Origin: Ustilago trichophora
Taxonomy: Eukaryota > Basidiomycota > Ustilaginomycetes > Ustilaginales > Ustilaginaceae
Assembly (NCBI GenBank): GCA_900323505.1
Contig: OOIN01000008.1
Location: 744,001-808,000 of the forward strand
DNA length: 64,000 nucleotides
Reading direction: 5' to 3'
Positions 54,373 through 64,000 of this stretch are shown here, in pieces (position 1 is the first letter of the stretch; each line of letters starts with the position of its first letter). Position numbers and translations under genes: made by a program. The notes below the pieces were generated by a model that ran no database searches, was not told the DNA's origin, and saw only the letters and a program-made list of their open reading frames with translations.

Positions 54373-55919
54373 GTTGACAGATCTGCCAGGTGAATGGCTA
54401 GTCGGTCGATAGATGCCCGTTGTAAAGCCTAATGGAGCTCCTAAGATGTGATAGACCGAGAGGCAGTCCGTACTGATGGTCAGCAAGCCGTCTTGCGATT
54501 AGCTCCACTGACGTTTGATGTCAACCTGGTCAAGCTCTGGAATCAGTGAGAGAGGAGATTCTTCTCTGACAGACGAGCGGATGAGATGGTGTGCAGGGCG
54601 GTTATGGTGGAAGGATCTCGAAGAGCGATATGAAAGAAGAGCATCACATGGTCCGTGACGCTATGGCACGGAACGACGTGAAAAGTTTGATGTCTTCACA
54701 GCAACGATTGAAAGAGGCTGCGGGGTCAAAAAAGGGCTGGGAAAGGCCTTACCTTGCTCTCGTCTTCGCCAGTGAGAAGAGCCATGGTTTCAGTGCACAA
54801 TCACGCTCGGCTGAGATTCAATCTAGTAGCAACCGAGTGTCGGTTGCTGGGACAAACAGTGTTGCATGGCGAAAGAGGAAGAGGGAAGGGTAAAGTGTCG
54901 ATGTGCCTGGAATGGAGCTACAGTACCCCGCCTTTTTTAAGTAGAGCTGAGACATCTGGATGAATGCAGGTCACAAGGTTGCGGCGTGAGAGAGAAACGA
55001 CAACGCAGGGACCTATGCACAGGTACAGTACTGTACTGTACAGTACTGTAGCGCATCAACAAGAAAAGGTTAATCAAGCAGCGGCATAGGAGGAGTCTTG
55101 GTCCAGACCCCGAACCCGAACCTCTCGGCAGTAGTTGCATTTTCTCCAACCAGACTTTCAGGAGTGCGTTCCCATGGCCCTCCCAGAAATTGGACCAAAT
55201 CATGCGAAGCGAACGTGTCTCCGTTGCGGCATCCAAGTGTGTGCACCCAGGACAGAAGAAAAGTGGCGGATGGTGCCAAAAAAATTTGTTCTCGCTTCCG
55301 GGGTGAAAAAGAGCTTTGTGAGCACATCTGTTGAGAGAGATAGCAACCATTGATATTGCTCGAGTCAACATCAGCCACAAAGCTGTTCTTGCTGCTAGAT
55401 CTGTACACCCAGTTTCCCTTTTATGAGTCTTGCATACAGTGAGGTGTTTTCTGTGCCCCAAGCCTTGCGCCTGTCCCACATGCCTTGCAAGGTCCCTAGA
55501 CCCTTGGTGCATAACAGAAAAGGGTCCCTTCTTGTACAGCTTGAGGCATATACCTTGTAGACTTGTGGGTGATGTGGAAATGTTAACAAGAAGTTCAATT
55601 TGTTGGAGACATCCAAGTGCCCAAACTGCTCCTTCACTGCAGACCAAGACCGATCTGCATGTGACATTGCTTGAAGCTGCACTTCAGTTTTGTGCGGCTG
55701 TGTTGAACTACATCGTTGTCTCCATGCTCATCGAGAAACCCTGAAGGTCACTGTGCACAATGAAGCATGCAGCGAGAGATATAAGATCAGCAGCACAGCC
55801 GATTGCAAGGCAAACACACAAAGCAAGTTGAACAACTCGTATGCAATCTCTGGAATATCTATGGTAAAGGCGGAACTACACTGTGTACAGTACAAAGGGA
55901 TGATCGGAAAGTGCGCGAA
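54373..55919. other. Intergenic between CBS gene and ADE2
   Basis: 1.5 kb holding the CBS-gene promoter and the ADE2 3' region. A cluster of overlapping TACAGTACTGTA palindromes lies at 55024-55050. Another TGTACAGTACA lies at about 55884-55894, just beyond the ADE2 stop. ORFs at 54937-55647 (-) and 55430-55744 (+) have no protein-like features and overlap each other. Confidence 0.5.
55024..55050. repeat. Overlapping TACAGTACTGTA palindromes
   Basis: Two copies of the 12-base palindrome TACAGTACTGTA, spaced 15 bases start to start with GTACTG-type sequence between. It is the longest member of the TACTGTA/TACAGTA family seen in the window. Confidence 0.85.
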
Positions 55920-57815
55920 CTACTTCTTGAGCGTGTAGTCCCAAGCGTCGTGAGCCAGGCGCTGGATCTTTCCATTGACCTCGTTCTCCATTTCATCCAT
56001 GTAGTTTTGCATCTTGTCCAAGTAAGCTGGGTCGGCAGCAGCAAGGATGCGAATGGCGAGGAGGGCGGCGTTGGTACTGTTGTTGATGGCTACCGATGCG
56101 ACAGGAATGCCACGGGGCATCTGGACGATGCTGTGGAGCGAGTCGACGCCGTCAAGCGTGCTGCCCTTGACGGGAACACCAATGACGGGTAATGCGGTCT
56201 GTGCAGCCACCATACCAGGCAAGTGGGCTGCACCGCCAGCACCTGCGATGATCACCCTCAATCCGCGTGCGGGAGCGCTGCGTGCGTAGGTGCGCATGCG
56301 ATCGGGAGTTCGGTGAGCGCTGACGATGGTCAGCTCGAAGGGGACATCGAACTTCTTGAGGATCTCGGCGGCAGCCATCATAACGGGAAGGTCGCTGTCG
56401 GAGCCCATGATGATGCCTACCAATGGTTGAGGATGGGAGAAATCAGAGGCTGACTTGGGCGATGGTCCTGCCTTCGCTAGCGAAGCTGATGAAGATGCAG
56501 CCGAGGCAGTCTGTGCGACGACACCGGCGAGGGTGAGTTCGGTGGGAAGTTTACCACCCTGCTCGGCGAGCTGTGTAGCCTTGTCGAGCGCCTCTTCGAC
56601 GATGTGGAGACGCTGTCGCACCTGAGCGTCGCTTTGGCCGACAATGGTAATGTGGCCCATCTTCCTTCCCTTGCGGCAGCCAGCCTTGCCATAGAGGTGG
56701 CAGGTGGTTCCCGGAACGTCGAGACTGACGACGGCCGGAGCAAGCGTTTTGGCGACCGCCTCGTTGTCCTTGTCGGAATCGGCGAGACCGAGGATGTTGA
56801 TCATGGCGGCTGAGGGTACCTTGAGCGAGGTGCTTCCGAGCGGCAATCCGAGGATGGCTCGAACGTGGTTTTCGTACTGGCTCGTGTCGGCGGCCTCGAT
56901 GGTGTAGTGGCCGGAGTTGTGAGGTCGTGGTGCAATCTCGTTGATGAGGAGCTCACCATCGGGCATCAAGAACATCTCGACACCAAAGACACCGGCGCCA
57001 CCGAATGTTGCCACAGCTTCTTCGGCGATCTTCCTGGCACGGGCCTCGACACCTGGATCCGCGGTGCGCAGTGGCGCAAAGACGGTGTGGCAGATACTGT
57101 TTTTGTGAACCGTTTCAACGGCAGGATAGGCACGAACTTCGCCAGTAGCGCTGCGCACCACCATGACGGCCACCTCGCGCTCGAATGGCGCCCACTTTTC
57201 GGCATAGAGGCCACGTTTTCCGTCGCCGAGAGCGGCAACAGCGGCAGAGGCGTCGTCGACCGACTTGACGACGTAATTACCCTTGCCATCGTACGCCTGT
57301 GTCCTCGATTTGAGCATCAGAGGAAAGCCGAAAGCCTTGCCAATCTCGGAGACAGCATCGATCTGCGCAGAGCGGGCCTGGGCGACGTCGGAGACCTTGG
57401 ACATGTCCTCGGGTCCAGCTGCGAGGTACTCGGCAAGAGGCAAGCCTTTGGCGGCGAGGTGAACCTTTTGGAGGTACTTGTCTTGAATGAGGGCGATCGT
57501 GGACGGAAGGGGATGAACGGCGTCAACGAGTTTGTCGTCGAGCACCTTTTGGAGTTGGGTAGCATCGACGTGCTCAATCTCGATGGTAAGCACATCCACC
57601 TGCGAAGCAAGCTGACGAATCTTGTCTGGATCGGCGAAGCTGCCGTCGATGTGTTGGGACTTGCCGTCGGGACCGGGGAGGTAGTTGATCTGTTTGGCGG
57701 GTGCGGCATCGCCGACGTCGAGCAGCTTGACCTGTACGTTGAGTCGAGCTGCTGCCTCGACAAACATGCGACCGAGCTGGCCAGCGCCGAGCACTCCGAC
57801 TACGCGTTGTTCCAT
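55920..57815 (-). CDS. ADE2: Phosphoribosylaminoimidazole carboxylase, PurK-PurE fusion
   Basis: De novo purine synthesis: converts AIR to CAIR (EC 4.1.1.21). 631 residues from the ATG at 57815. The N-terminal PurK-like ATP-grasp half starts [18 protein letters not shown] and includes [19 protein letters not shown] (about 172-190) and [20 protein letters not shown] (about 290-309). A short Ala/Ser linker (about 440-465) leads to the PurE-like half: [24 protein letters not shown] and [15 protein letters not shown], ending in a helical tail. Length and order match yeast Ade2 (571) with a slightly longer linker. In yeast, loss gives red pigment from the AIR precursor. The promoter contains a (TG)36 tract beginning about 60 bases before the start. 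Confidence 0.97.
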   Translation of the reverse strand: MEQRVVGVLGAGQLGRMFVEAAARLNVQVKLLDVGDAAPAKQINYLPGPDGKSQHIDGSFADPDKIRQLASQVDVLTIEIEHVDATQLQKVLDDKLVDAVHPLPSTIALIQDKYLQKVHLAAKGLPLAEYLAAGPEDMSKVSDVAQARSAQIDAVSEIGKAFGFPLMLKSRTQAYDGKGNYVVKSVDDASAAVAALGDGKRGLYAEKWAPFEREVAVMVVRSATGEVRAYPAVETVHKNSICHTVFAPLRTADPGVEARARKIAEEAVATFGGAGVFGVEMFLMPDGELLINEIAPRPHNSGHYTIEAADTSQYENHVRAILGLPLGSTSLKVPSAAMINILGLADSDKDNEAVAKTLAPAVVSLDVPGTTCHLYGKAGCRKGRKMGHITIVGQSDAQVRQRLHIVEEALDKATQLAEQGGKLPTELTLAGVVAQTASAASSSASLAKAGPSPKSASDFSHPQPLVGIIMGSDSDLPVMMAAAEILKKFDVPFELTIVSAHRTPDRMRTYARSAPARGLRVIIAGAGGAAHLPGMVAAQTALPVIGVPVKGSTLDGVDSLHSIVQMPRGIPVASVAINNSTNAALLAIRILAAADPAYLDKMQNYMDEMENEVNGKIQRLAHDAWDYTLKK

Positions 57816-57868
57816 CTTGCTCGTTGTTCGAAGCTGCTGGCGTATAGGGTGGTCGAGCTAAGGCGCGT

Positions 57869-57873
<5 letters not shown>

Positions 57874-57945
<72 letters not shown>
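57874..57945. repeat. (TG)36 microsatellite upstream of ADE2
   Basis: A pure TG run of about 72 bases, with imperfect GT units on both sides, 59 bases upstream of the ADE2 start codon; it reads (CA)n on the sense strand. Long alternating purine-pyrimidine tracts can adopt Z-form and change length. Confidence 0.95.
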
Positions 57946-57949
<4 letters not shown>

Positions 57950-59413
57950 AGGTTCAGGAAGAACGTCGAGAAGAAGGTGGAGTAGGTAACCAGGCTTCTT
58001 TCTGATTGGATCCGCAGGTTTGTCTTGATGTCTCCGAGTTCCTAAAATTTTCTGCTTCTTAGAAGCAGCAGCAGCGTGTGGAGTGTGCACGGTCGGGAGT
58101 AAGGAAAGGGGGGGAAAAAAAAAGTAGAGTCACAGAATTCTAGATTCGGAAGCCGGCCAACGTTCTTTGCGCTAGTCACGTGTGAGCTTGTCGTTTCTTT
58201 TGACTCGCGCGAGTCCATTCGCCGGGATAGCCTCTGGGCCACACGCTCACATCCTCTTACTGTATGTGGATCCACGGCACATGGGTTTGGAATCAGGAAG
58301 GCTTCGGCATGCGTCCATGTGCTGTGTCCGGGTTGTACACTTTGGTTGAGATTGCTCAGAAAGGTGCGGAAGCATTCGAGACTGCATCGGAAAAGTGGTT
58401 GCTGCGTTTTCGGCAAAAGCGGGGCAGACACGGCTTCGAGTCTGAACAAAGGCAAGTTCCAAAAAGACATTATTTGCCAAGATGCTGGTTTGCGAGGAGA
58501 CGTCGGATCTCGATAGGCCAAAGAAGAAGCAGCGACAATCAGAAAGGGATGTGTGAGTTGCCGATTAGGTGCAGCCGTAGTGCCGTAATTGAAAATCATA
58601 ATAATGTGTGCTGTGTAGTTGACAGGGTCCAGAAAGCACTCTGGCGCGGCCAAATTGGCATCTCCGACTTGGCGTTTCGATTCTCCCACGGGCTTGGTCT
58701 CTTTGCTGCTTTTGGCAGGGTGCCGCTAACATGGCATAAAAATTCGAAAATTGAAGCGGCTTTTTTCTGTCATACTGTATCGTCACCAGAGATACGGGTG
58801 CTTGCGTCGACACTGCGGCTGCAACGTCTGCTCGAAGCGAGGTTGCCATGAGAAAGTTGGCGTTGCAACTTTAAAGCCAGCCAGGTGTGGAAGAGTTTCT
58901 ACCTTTTGCTCGTCCAGAATCCGACGGCATCAGAACTAAACTCTTGCTTGCGACAAGGCGGGAATCGAACGACGATTACAAGTTAGATCTTTGGCTGTCA
59001 ACGTCCATCAAAAGTCTTTTCCGAGAGCACATTCGACATGGTGGTCATAGTGGTACTGTGCAAAAAAAGCACCCATGCCCATCTCGACCACACGACCAAG
59101 GACGACCGAGGAGGCACTGATAAGGCAACCCTTCAGCCGAGTCTCCAGGCAAACAACGGCATGCGGGTACCTGTAACCTTTTTCCATTTATGGCGAGGCA
59201 GAGGACTGTACAGTAGCAGCAGCACCAAGAGAGTTAATTAAATTGGTTTACGGTGAATTTCCTCTCTTTTTTTGACGTTGACGATAACACCGAAGGTGAC
59301 AGTTGGGCCGCCCTTTTCGTCATTTTTTTCTTTTCTTTTTCCTCGCATGGGCTTTGACATCGCTTCTGCATCAAGGTTGGCATTTCTTTCAGCAATTTTC
59401 CTGTTTAGGCAGA

Positions 59414-59451
59414 CAGTACAGTGCAGTACAGTGCAGTACAGTGCAGTACAG
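59414..59451. repeat. Tandem 10-base repeat CAGTACAGTG
   Basis: About four copies of the 10-base unit CAGTACAGTG (last one partial), each containing GTACAGT. Lies in noncoding DNA upstream of the phosphatase leader. Confidence 0.85.
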
Positions 59452-60398
59452 ACGGCTTCTACGCGCGGCTGCGTCAAAAGGTCACAGCCCCTGCGTTGTC
59501 TTGCTTTGACCCGCGTGCCTGCCTGTCTTGTGGTCTGTCAAACCCAAATTGGCTACCCCGCTCGCTCGCCCAGTCGCTTGTGCTGTGCTCCATTCCAGTT
59601 TGGGTTCCACCAACTGAACCACCATTCCTTTCTCTCCATCGGTCCTTCATTCGTTCCGTCCTTGGCCCTGTCTCATATCGCATTCCAACCGCCCTTTGCT
59701 CGTTCCGGCCATTCACCGTCATCTACCACCTCACGCTACGTCGAGGCAAAGGGCACTTTCCCTTTCATACCTACCTTCAGTCACCATCCGTTCCGATTTC
59801 TTTTGCACATCGTTCCAGACGCAGCAGCATTCCATTTCAACCTCCTGCGCTGATGCGATCCACCCCGTACGCGGTTCCACTTTGAAGCTCTACCGCACCG
59901 TTGGCGAGAGAACAGCTCGCCTACACCAACATCTGCACTGCTACCGTCTGCATACAGTCCTCGCGGGATCTGCATCAGCTGCCATCGACACGACCCGCGT
60001 CCCACGAGTGCGGGACAAACCTTGTCAGCCTCCCGACACCCCACTTCATTTCGTTTGCTTGCTTGCTTCGACGGTACTTCATTGCTTTTCTCACCCACTC
60101 AACTCGACCAACGTGCGTTGAGCGTGCTTCTCGACCATCAAGCATCTTGATCGCCCAGTCGAACTTCCCCTTTTCATCACCACCATCACCATCACCTGGT
60201 CCGCCTTCCTCTCGTCCCTCCCAACAGCACAACAACGCGCGCTTGATACCCCTTCGCTCTCTGGCTGCAAGTTCATCCTTGTCGACTCGAAAACGCCAAT
60301 TCAGCATCAATCTTGGCCTGCATCCGCCTGCATCATCGATCGCTGTTCAAAATCCTCACCAACGGACACAGAACAGCACCTCAACTTTGCTTTGCGAT

Positions 60399-63300
60399 AT
60401 GTCGCAGCTTGCTAGCCATGCTCACGTGTCTTTGCACCCTCTAGCTTCTCGCCACGGAACCAACTCGTCCACGCTCGTCTCGGTCAACCTTCCTTCTGCC
60501 AACCACTGTCAACAAGATCAGGCTCAAGATGAGCCAGCAGACAACCAAGATGGTCAGGGCACTCCACGCTTGCGTCGCTCATCCCCGCAACAGTCTTGGT
60601 CGCGCCACGCTCACCTACGCTCGCCTTCACCAAGGTCTCTGCCCCAGTCGCTTCTGACCGCAAACTCAGAGCCTCCAAGCTACGGCATCCAACATGCCAA
60701 CCTCGAAGACTATCCCGTCATCTACGAAGAGGCTCTCCCATCAGATAGTTGCAGCGAAGACGAGGACGACGAAGATGACACGTTCGACAATGATCTCGCA
60801 CAAACCAGCCGCGACCCTTTCTCAGCTCCGCGTCGTCAGCGCGTCTCCAAACGTAGCCTCGCTGCGCCCGTTCGCGCCATGTCGGCCGACCAGCTCGCCC
60901 AACTGCACGAACAGTACGTCGCTCAGGATGTCCCTCACAGCGTCGTCTTCCCCTTTCTTCACGGTGTCGATGGTAGTATTCCGGCGCAAAACGCCTTTTT
61001 TGGCGCGCCCTTGAGTGGTCAGCCTACCCCACCCTACAGGGGCCTCACCATTCTTCGTGCCGACATGCCCACGCCCCAAGAGATGGAGCGCATGCAGGCC
61101 TCATCCGCTGCCTATACTTCCGCTAGAGCCCGTGCCCGTACTTTCTCCAGTGTCACTACTCAATCTTCGGGAAGCTCGCCAGACACCGACGACGAGTCGA
61201 GCCGCTTCGAAGCAACTTGGAACAGCCCCAAGAGTCCTACGGGCTGCAATTTTGCCCCGCCTCCCGAAGCCAACGCTGCCTTTTCGGCTGCATCGACAGC
61301 GTCGGTCTCGCCTTCGACCGCCTCGACCGTATCCTCGCAAACCTCGAGACCTTCACTCTTCTCAGTCACTTCCGAGAGCTATAGTGCAAGCTCCCGCACC
61401 AGTGTCTCAACTGTCAGCGACATCACCGACGATGGCGCGCGGGCACCAGGTAAGGATCTTTGTCCGGCAAGCCCTACCCCGTTCGAGGCCCAGCCACACC
61501 ATTCGTTGCTCAACTCGACCGTCTTCCCCGCCGAAATCATTCGCCCACCCTCCATATGCCGCACCATGTACGGACGCAATGTCTACGGCGACCTTTCCGA
61601 CCCAGGCAGCTTCGGTGACGAAGGAGATGGAAACGAAGTGCGCAGGATCGGCCCCACTTTCATCAACCCACAGCAAGCTTCCGGCGTCAGTTTGCGCAAC
61701 TTCAAGATCCAATGTGCCAAGTATGCCACCATCTCGGACATTGTCATCTACTGTCCCTTTGGCTATCATTCGGGCGTCATGACCCTTGCCAAGTGGGTCA
61801 GAGAAGCACAAGCGTCTTTGCGCAGAGAGCGTCTGTTGCGAGGCTGGGGCGGCCTGCAGTACAACGTCTTTGTCGTCACCGACTCATTCACCACCTTTGA
61901 GCAGCGCTTCCCTTCACTTGTCTCGGTGGACAGCAACGGCTTTGACCGCAATCGAGTCGACTTTGTGGACCGTGAGCGCGACGAGATGGAGAGAATGACG
62001 CGCGCCACCGAGATCTACGACAACGTCTGGCTTGGTTGCACAGCCGATGCGCCTGGCGTCGTCAAGAAGTCGGCCTGGGGAGACGACAGCGAGCCCATCA
62101 CTCCAGATGAGCAGGCCAATCCTCACTGCTTTTCGGTCTGCATCAATTGCGAAGAGGACCGTTCCCTGGCATCGAGCGCTTGCACTCCCGAAGTCCTGCG
62201 CAACGCTGCTCAGTACCTCGACTCCATTGATGCTTCCATGCGCGTAGATGACGACACCGATAAGCTCCTTGGCAGTCTCCACCGCGACCAACTCTTGCGT
62301 CTCAACGGCAGCCGGCTCCACGATTCAGTCTACGGTGGCTTTCGCAATCCTGACTCGCGCGACGGATCCATTGTTCTTGGCCCTCATGGCTGGACTCCTA
62401 AGCCGCAAGCGATTCCTGTGCGAACCGATGCTTCCGCCTCTCACTTTGTGCACTCCAGTACCAGAAGCGCGAGACTGGGCGTCGACGGACATTGCAGCGA
62501 TCTGAGTGGCCGTGGCCTTCTTCGCCTTGATGCCAGCAGTGTCGTGCATCTCGACTATCAAAGCGGAAGCGGAGGGGCACCCCGCACGCATGGCTGGCAT
62601 GACAAGATGGCGAGGAAAATCATCGACGTGTGCGCCTGGATCCAACAGCAAGCATCTCCTCCCACCCCTCGCATTTCGGAACGCGAGGCGCCCGCGTTCA
62701 ACACCATCTCGTCCACTCTGAGGACCTTCCGTGATGGAGCCAGATCGCCGACTCGCTCTTTCTCGCCTAGCCAAGTGCGCGAGCGAACATCGAACGCTCG
62801 AGCAGAAAGCCCTTCCGCTCGCCGACCCAGGCGTGTGTTGCTCCACTGTCCGGACGGATACACCGAGAGTTCGGTGCTAGCGCTTTCGTACCTGATGTAC
62901 GCACGCGAGCTGAGTCTCGCCGAGGCCTACCTCGACCTCCAACTGCGAGCCAACCGTTCCTTCTTTGTGTACCCGGCTGACGTTGCATTGCTGGAGGTGG
63001 TGGATCGATACCTGCAGGCAGCCCGCGCAGCGCGTTCCCAAGCGAAACAAGAGGCGATGGAGTCGACTGTCGACGCACGCAAAACCCGTCACGCCGTTTC
63101 CAAGTCGTTCAGCGGCTCGTTGACTGCGGACGGACGCCTTACGGAGGTCCGTCGGATGTCGTTGTCGGCCACCGCAGGCCAGAGCATGTACGGCACGGAC
63201 AACAACAAGCGCTCTACGCTGGCAGCTCTTTCGCCTGCGGAAATGGCCAGCGGCATTTGCCGCACTTCGACCCCAACGCCCAAGAAGTGTCGAGCCAATT

Positions 63301-64000
63301 CGCCATCGGTCGAGGTGCTGGAGGTCGAAAAGCACGTTTGGTTCAACAAGTCTCGCTTTGACGGCTCTTTCCCCTCTCGCATCCTGCCTTTCCTCTACCT
63401 GGGCAATCTCGACCATGCGTCGAATGTCGACATGCTTCGCGTCCTTGGCATCACCCATCTCGTCTCGGTAGGCGAGACGGCACTGCAGCCGCCTGACCAC
63501 ATCTCGGCCAAGGTCAACCCTCCACGCAAGGACAAGGATCACGGCCGGAGTCGGTATCAGCGAGCCTCTGCCAAAGCAGCGTTGGCTGAAGATCCTTCGA
63601 CAGTGCCTTCTTGCACATACCAGTCGCAAGGTGTCACTGTGCTCAACGTGCGCAATGTCTCGGACGATGGCATCGACTCGCTCAGGGGCACGATGCGTGA
63701 AGCGGTGCAGTTCATTGAAGCTGCGCGACTGTCTGGTGGCAAAGTGCTGGTGCACTGCCGCGTGGGTGTCAGCCGCAGCACGACGATTGTGCTAGCCTAT
63801 GTCATGGCTCACCTGGATCTGGGTCTGGTGGAGAGCTACCTGCTTGTTCGCAGCCGTAGGCTCAATATCGTGATTCAGCCGCACTTGCTCTTCCTGTGGG
63901 AGCTGCGTGGTTGGGAGACATTCCTGTACAAAGCCAAGCAGGCGCAAATCAACCTGCTGCGCGGCGACCACGGTTCTCCTGGCCTGGTACGTAGCGAACT
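60399..64000 (+). CDS. PPS1: Pps1-like dual-specificity protein phosphatase (continues past right edge)
   Basis: Frame open from the ATG at 60399 to the window end: 1200 codons visible, no intron required. The active site near the right edge is VHCRVGVSRSTT, with catalytic C1120 and R1126 in HCxxGxxR, followed by IVLAYVM and SRRLNIVIQPHL, a canonical dual-specificity phosphatase fold (begins SRILPFLYLGNLDHA near 985; possible general acid in VSDDG near 1090). An upstream region (about 420-850) resembles a second, inactive phosphatase unit: NVWLGCTADAP near 545 and LLHCPDGYTESSVLALSYLM with C817 but E823 where the essential Arg should be. This dead-plus-active layout is that of yeast Pps1, linked to DNA synthesis and cell-cycle control. 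The N-terminal 350 residues are Ser-rich and disordered. The C-terminal end lies outside the window. Confidence 0.9.
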   Translation, partial: MSQLASHAHVSLHPLASRHGTNSSTLVSVNLPSANHCQQDQAQDEPADNQDGQGTPRLRRSSPQQSWSRHAHLRSPSPRSLPQSLLTANSEPPSYGIQHANLEDYPVIYEEALPSDSCSEDEDDEDDTFDNDLAQTSRDPFSAPRRQRVSKRSLAAPVRAMSADQLAQLHEQYVAQDVPHSVVFPFLHGVDGSIPAQNAFFGAPLSGQPTPPYRGLTILRADMPTPQEMERMQASSAAYTSARARARTFSSVTTQSSGSSPDTDDESSRFEATWNSPKSPTGCNFAPPPEANAAFSAASTASVSPSTASTVSSQTSRPSLFSVTSESYSASSRTSVSTVSDITDDGARAPGKDLCPASPTPFEAQPHHSLLNSTVFPAEIIRPPSICRTMYGRNVYGDLSDPGSFGDEGDGNEVRRIGPTFINPQQASGVSLRNFKIQCAKYATISDIVIYCPFGYHSGVMTLAKWVREAQASLRRERLLRGWGGLQYNVFVVTDSFTTFEQRFPSLVSVDSNGFDRNRVDFVDRERDEMERMTRATEIYDNVWLGCTADAPGVVKKSAWGDDSEPITPDEQANPHCFSVCINCEEDRSLASSACTPEVLRNAAQYLDSIDASMRVDDDTDKLLGSLHRDQLLRLNGSRLHDSVYGGFRNPDSRDGSIVLGPHGWTPKPQAIPVRTDASASHFVHSSTRSARLGVDGHCSDLSGRGLLRLDASSVVHLDYQSGSGGAPRTHGWHDKMARKIIDVCAWIQQQASPPTPRISEREAPAFNTISSTLRTFRDGARSPTRSFSPSQVRERTSNARAESPSARRPRRVLLHCPDGYTESSVLALSYLMYARELSLAEAYLDLQLRANRSFFVYPADVALLEVVDRYLQAARAARSQAKQEAMESTVDARKTRHAVSKSFSGSLTADGRLTEVRRMSLSATAGQSMYGTDNNKRSTLAALSPAEMASGICRTSTPTPKKCRANSPSVEVLEVEKHVWFNKSRFDGSFPSRILPFLYLGNLDHASNVDMLRVLGITHLVSVGETALQPPDHISAKVNPPRKDKDHGRSRYQRASAKAALAEDPSTVPSCTYQSQGVTVLNVRNVSDDGIDSLRGTMREAVQFIEAARLSGGKVLVHCRVGVSRSTTIVLAYVMAHLDLGLVESYLLVRSRRLNIVIQPHLLFLWELRGWETFLYKAKQAQINLLRGDHGSPGLVRSE

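Larger units (their letters stand above)
57816..60398. promoter_or_regulatory. ADE2 / phosphatase divergent region
   Basis: 2.6 kb. Next to ADE2 is the TG tract (separate entry). TACTGTA-type motifs lie at 58260-58266, about 58773, 59205-59215 and as a tandem at 59414-59451. A tRNA-like string (GTTCGATTCCCGC on the - strand near 58958-58970) lacks a foldable cloverleaf. From about 59600 to 60398 the + strand is C/T-rich and is probably the phosphatase leader; it contains a 10-codon upstream ORF (ATG at about 59853, stop 59885). Confidence 0.5.

Noticed and set aside
54937..55647. 236-codon - strand ORF between the CBS gene and ADE2
   Set aside because: Composition unlike the neighbours, many Cys/His/Trp without pattern, and overlaps a comparable ORF on the other strand.
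58042..58689. 215-codon - strand ORF upstream of ADE2
   Set aside because: No domain-like segments; consistent with chance in A/T-mixed promoter DNA.
58950..59015. tRNA-like string on the - strand (GTTCGATTCCCGC preceded by CTTGTAATC)
   Set aside because: The T-arm stem does not pair, the spacing between anticodon-like and T-loop-like parts is about 10 bases short, and no matching 5' acceptor strand or D-arm is found.

Overview
The window is nuclear DNA of a basidiomycete fungus, most likely a smut-type ustilaginomycete (Ustilago/Sporisorium/Pseudozyma relatives). Four points support this. ATP-citrate lyase is one long polypeptide, as in basidiomycetes and animals, rather than two subunits as in ascomycetes. 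Most genes are intronless, and the few introns lie near 5' ends with GTAAGT/GTATGT-like donors. 5' leaders are long and pyrimidine- or CA-rich. Coding regions are compact on both strands. I found no transposon ORF, CRISPR array, rRNA or convincing tRNA.

Layout, left to right: glycogen synthase (N-terminal part, - strand, runs off the left edge); a long intergenic region ending in a possible 53-residue microprotein (+); DNA polymerase epsilon catalytic subunit (-); ankyrin-tailed L-asparaginase (+); Fmp52-like NAD(P)-binding protein (-, spliced); secreted or vacuolar M28 aminopeptidase (+, spliced); ATP-citrate synthase (-, spliced, 13-nt first exon); a 2.8-kb gene-free stretch; proteasome assembly chaperone 3-like (+); Nbs1/nibrin-like (-); VHS-GAT sorting adaptor (+); SUMO E1 subunit Uba2 (-); Yra1/Aly mRNA-export factor (-, four exons); AdoMet decarboxylase (+) with an upstream ORF; an unrecognised acidic protein with GGFI[PVL]DD repeats (-); eIF2B beta (+); a large DysF-domain protein (-); DASH subunit Ask1 (-); a Sds23-like CBS-domain protein (-); Ade2 (-); and a Pps1-like dual-specificity phosphatase (+, runs off the right edge).

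This is housekeeping chromosome rather than a cluster. Genes alternate in strand and share divergent promoters (Pol2/asparaginase, Fmp52/aminopeptidase, Nbs1/VHS-GAT, GGFI protein/eIF2B beta, Ade2/phosphatase) or convergent 3' ends. Themes that recur by chance or loosely are genome maintenance and division (Pol epsilon, Nbs1, Ask1, Uba2, Pps1, Sds23-like) and primary metabolism (glycogen, acetyl-CoA supply, purine, polyamine, asparagine).

The most interesting observations are these: a single upstream ATG in the AdoMet-decarboxylase leader whose 96-codon ORF stops exactly on the main start (ATGA overlap); the GGFIxDD repeat protein; the short 53-residue ORF at 4075; a TACTGTA/TACAGTA motif recurring in noncoding DNA, including perfect palindromes; a shared GCGCTTTTGCGC inverted repeat; and a pseudo-active plus an active phosphatase site in the last gene. 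No clearly new multi-gene system is visible.
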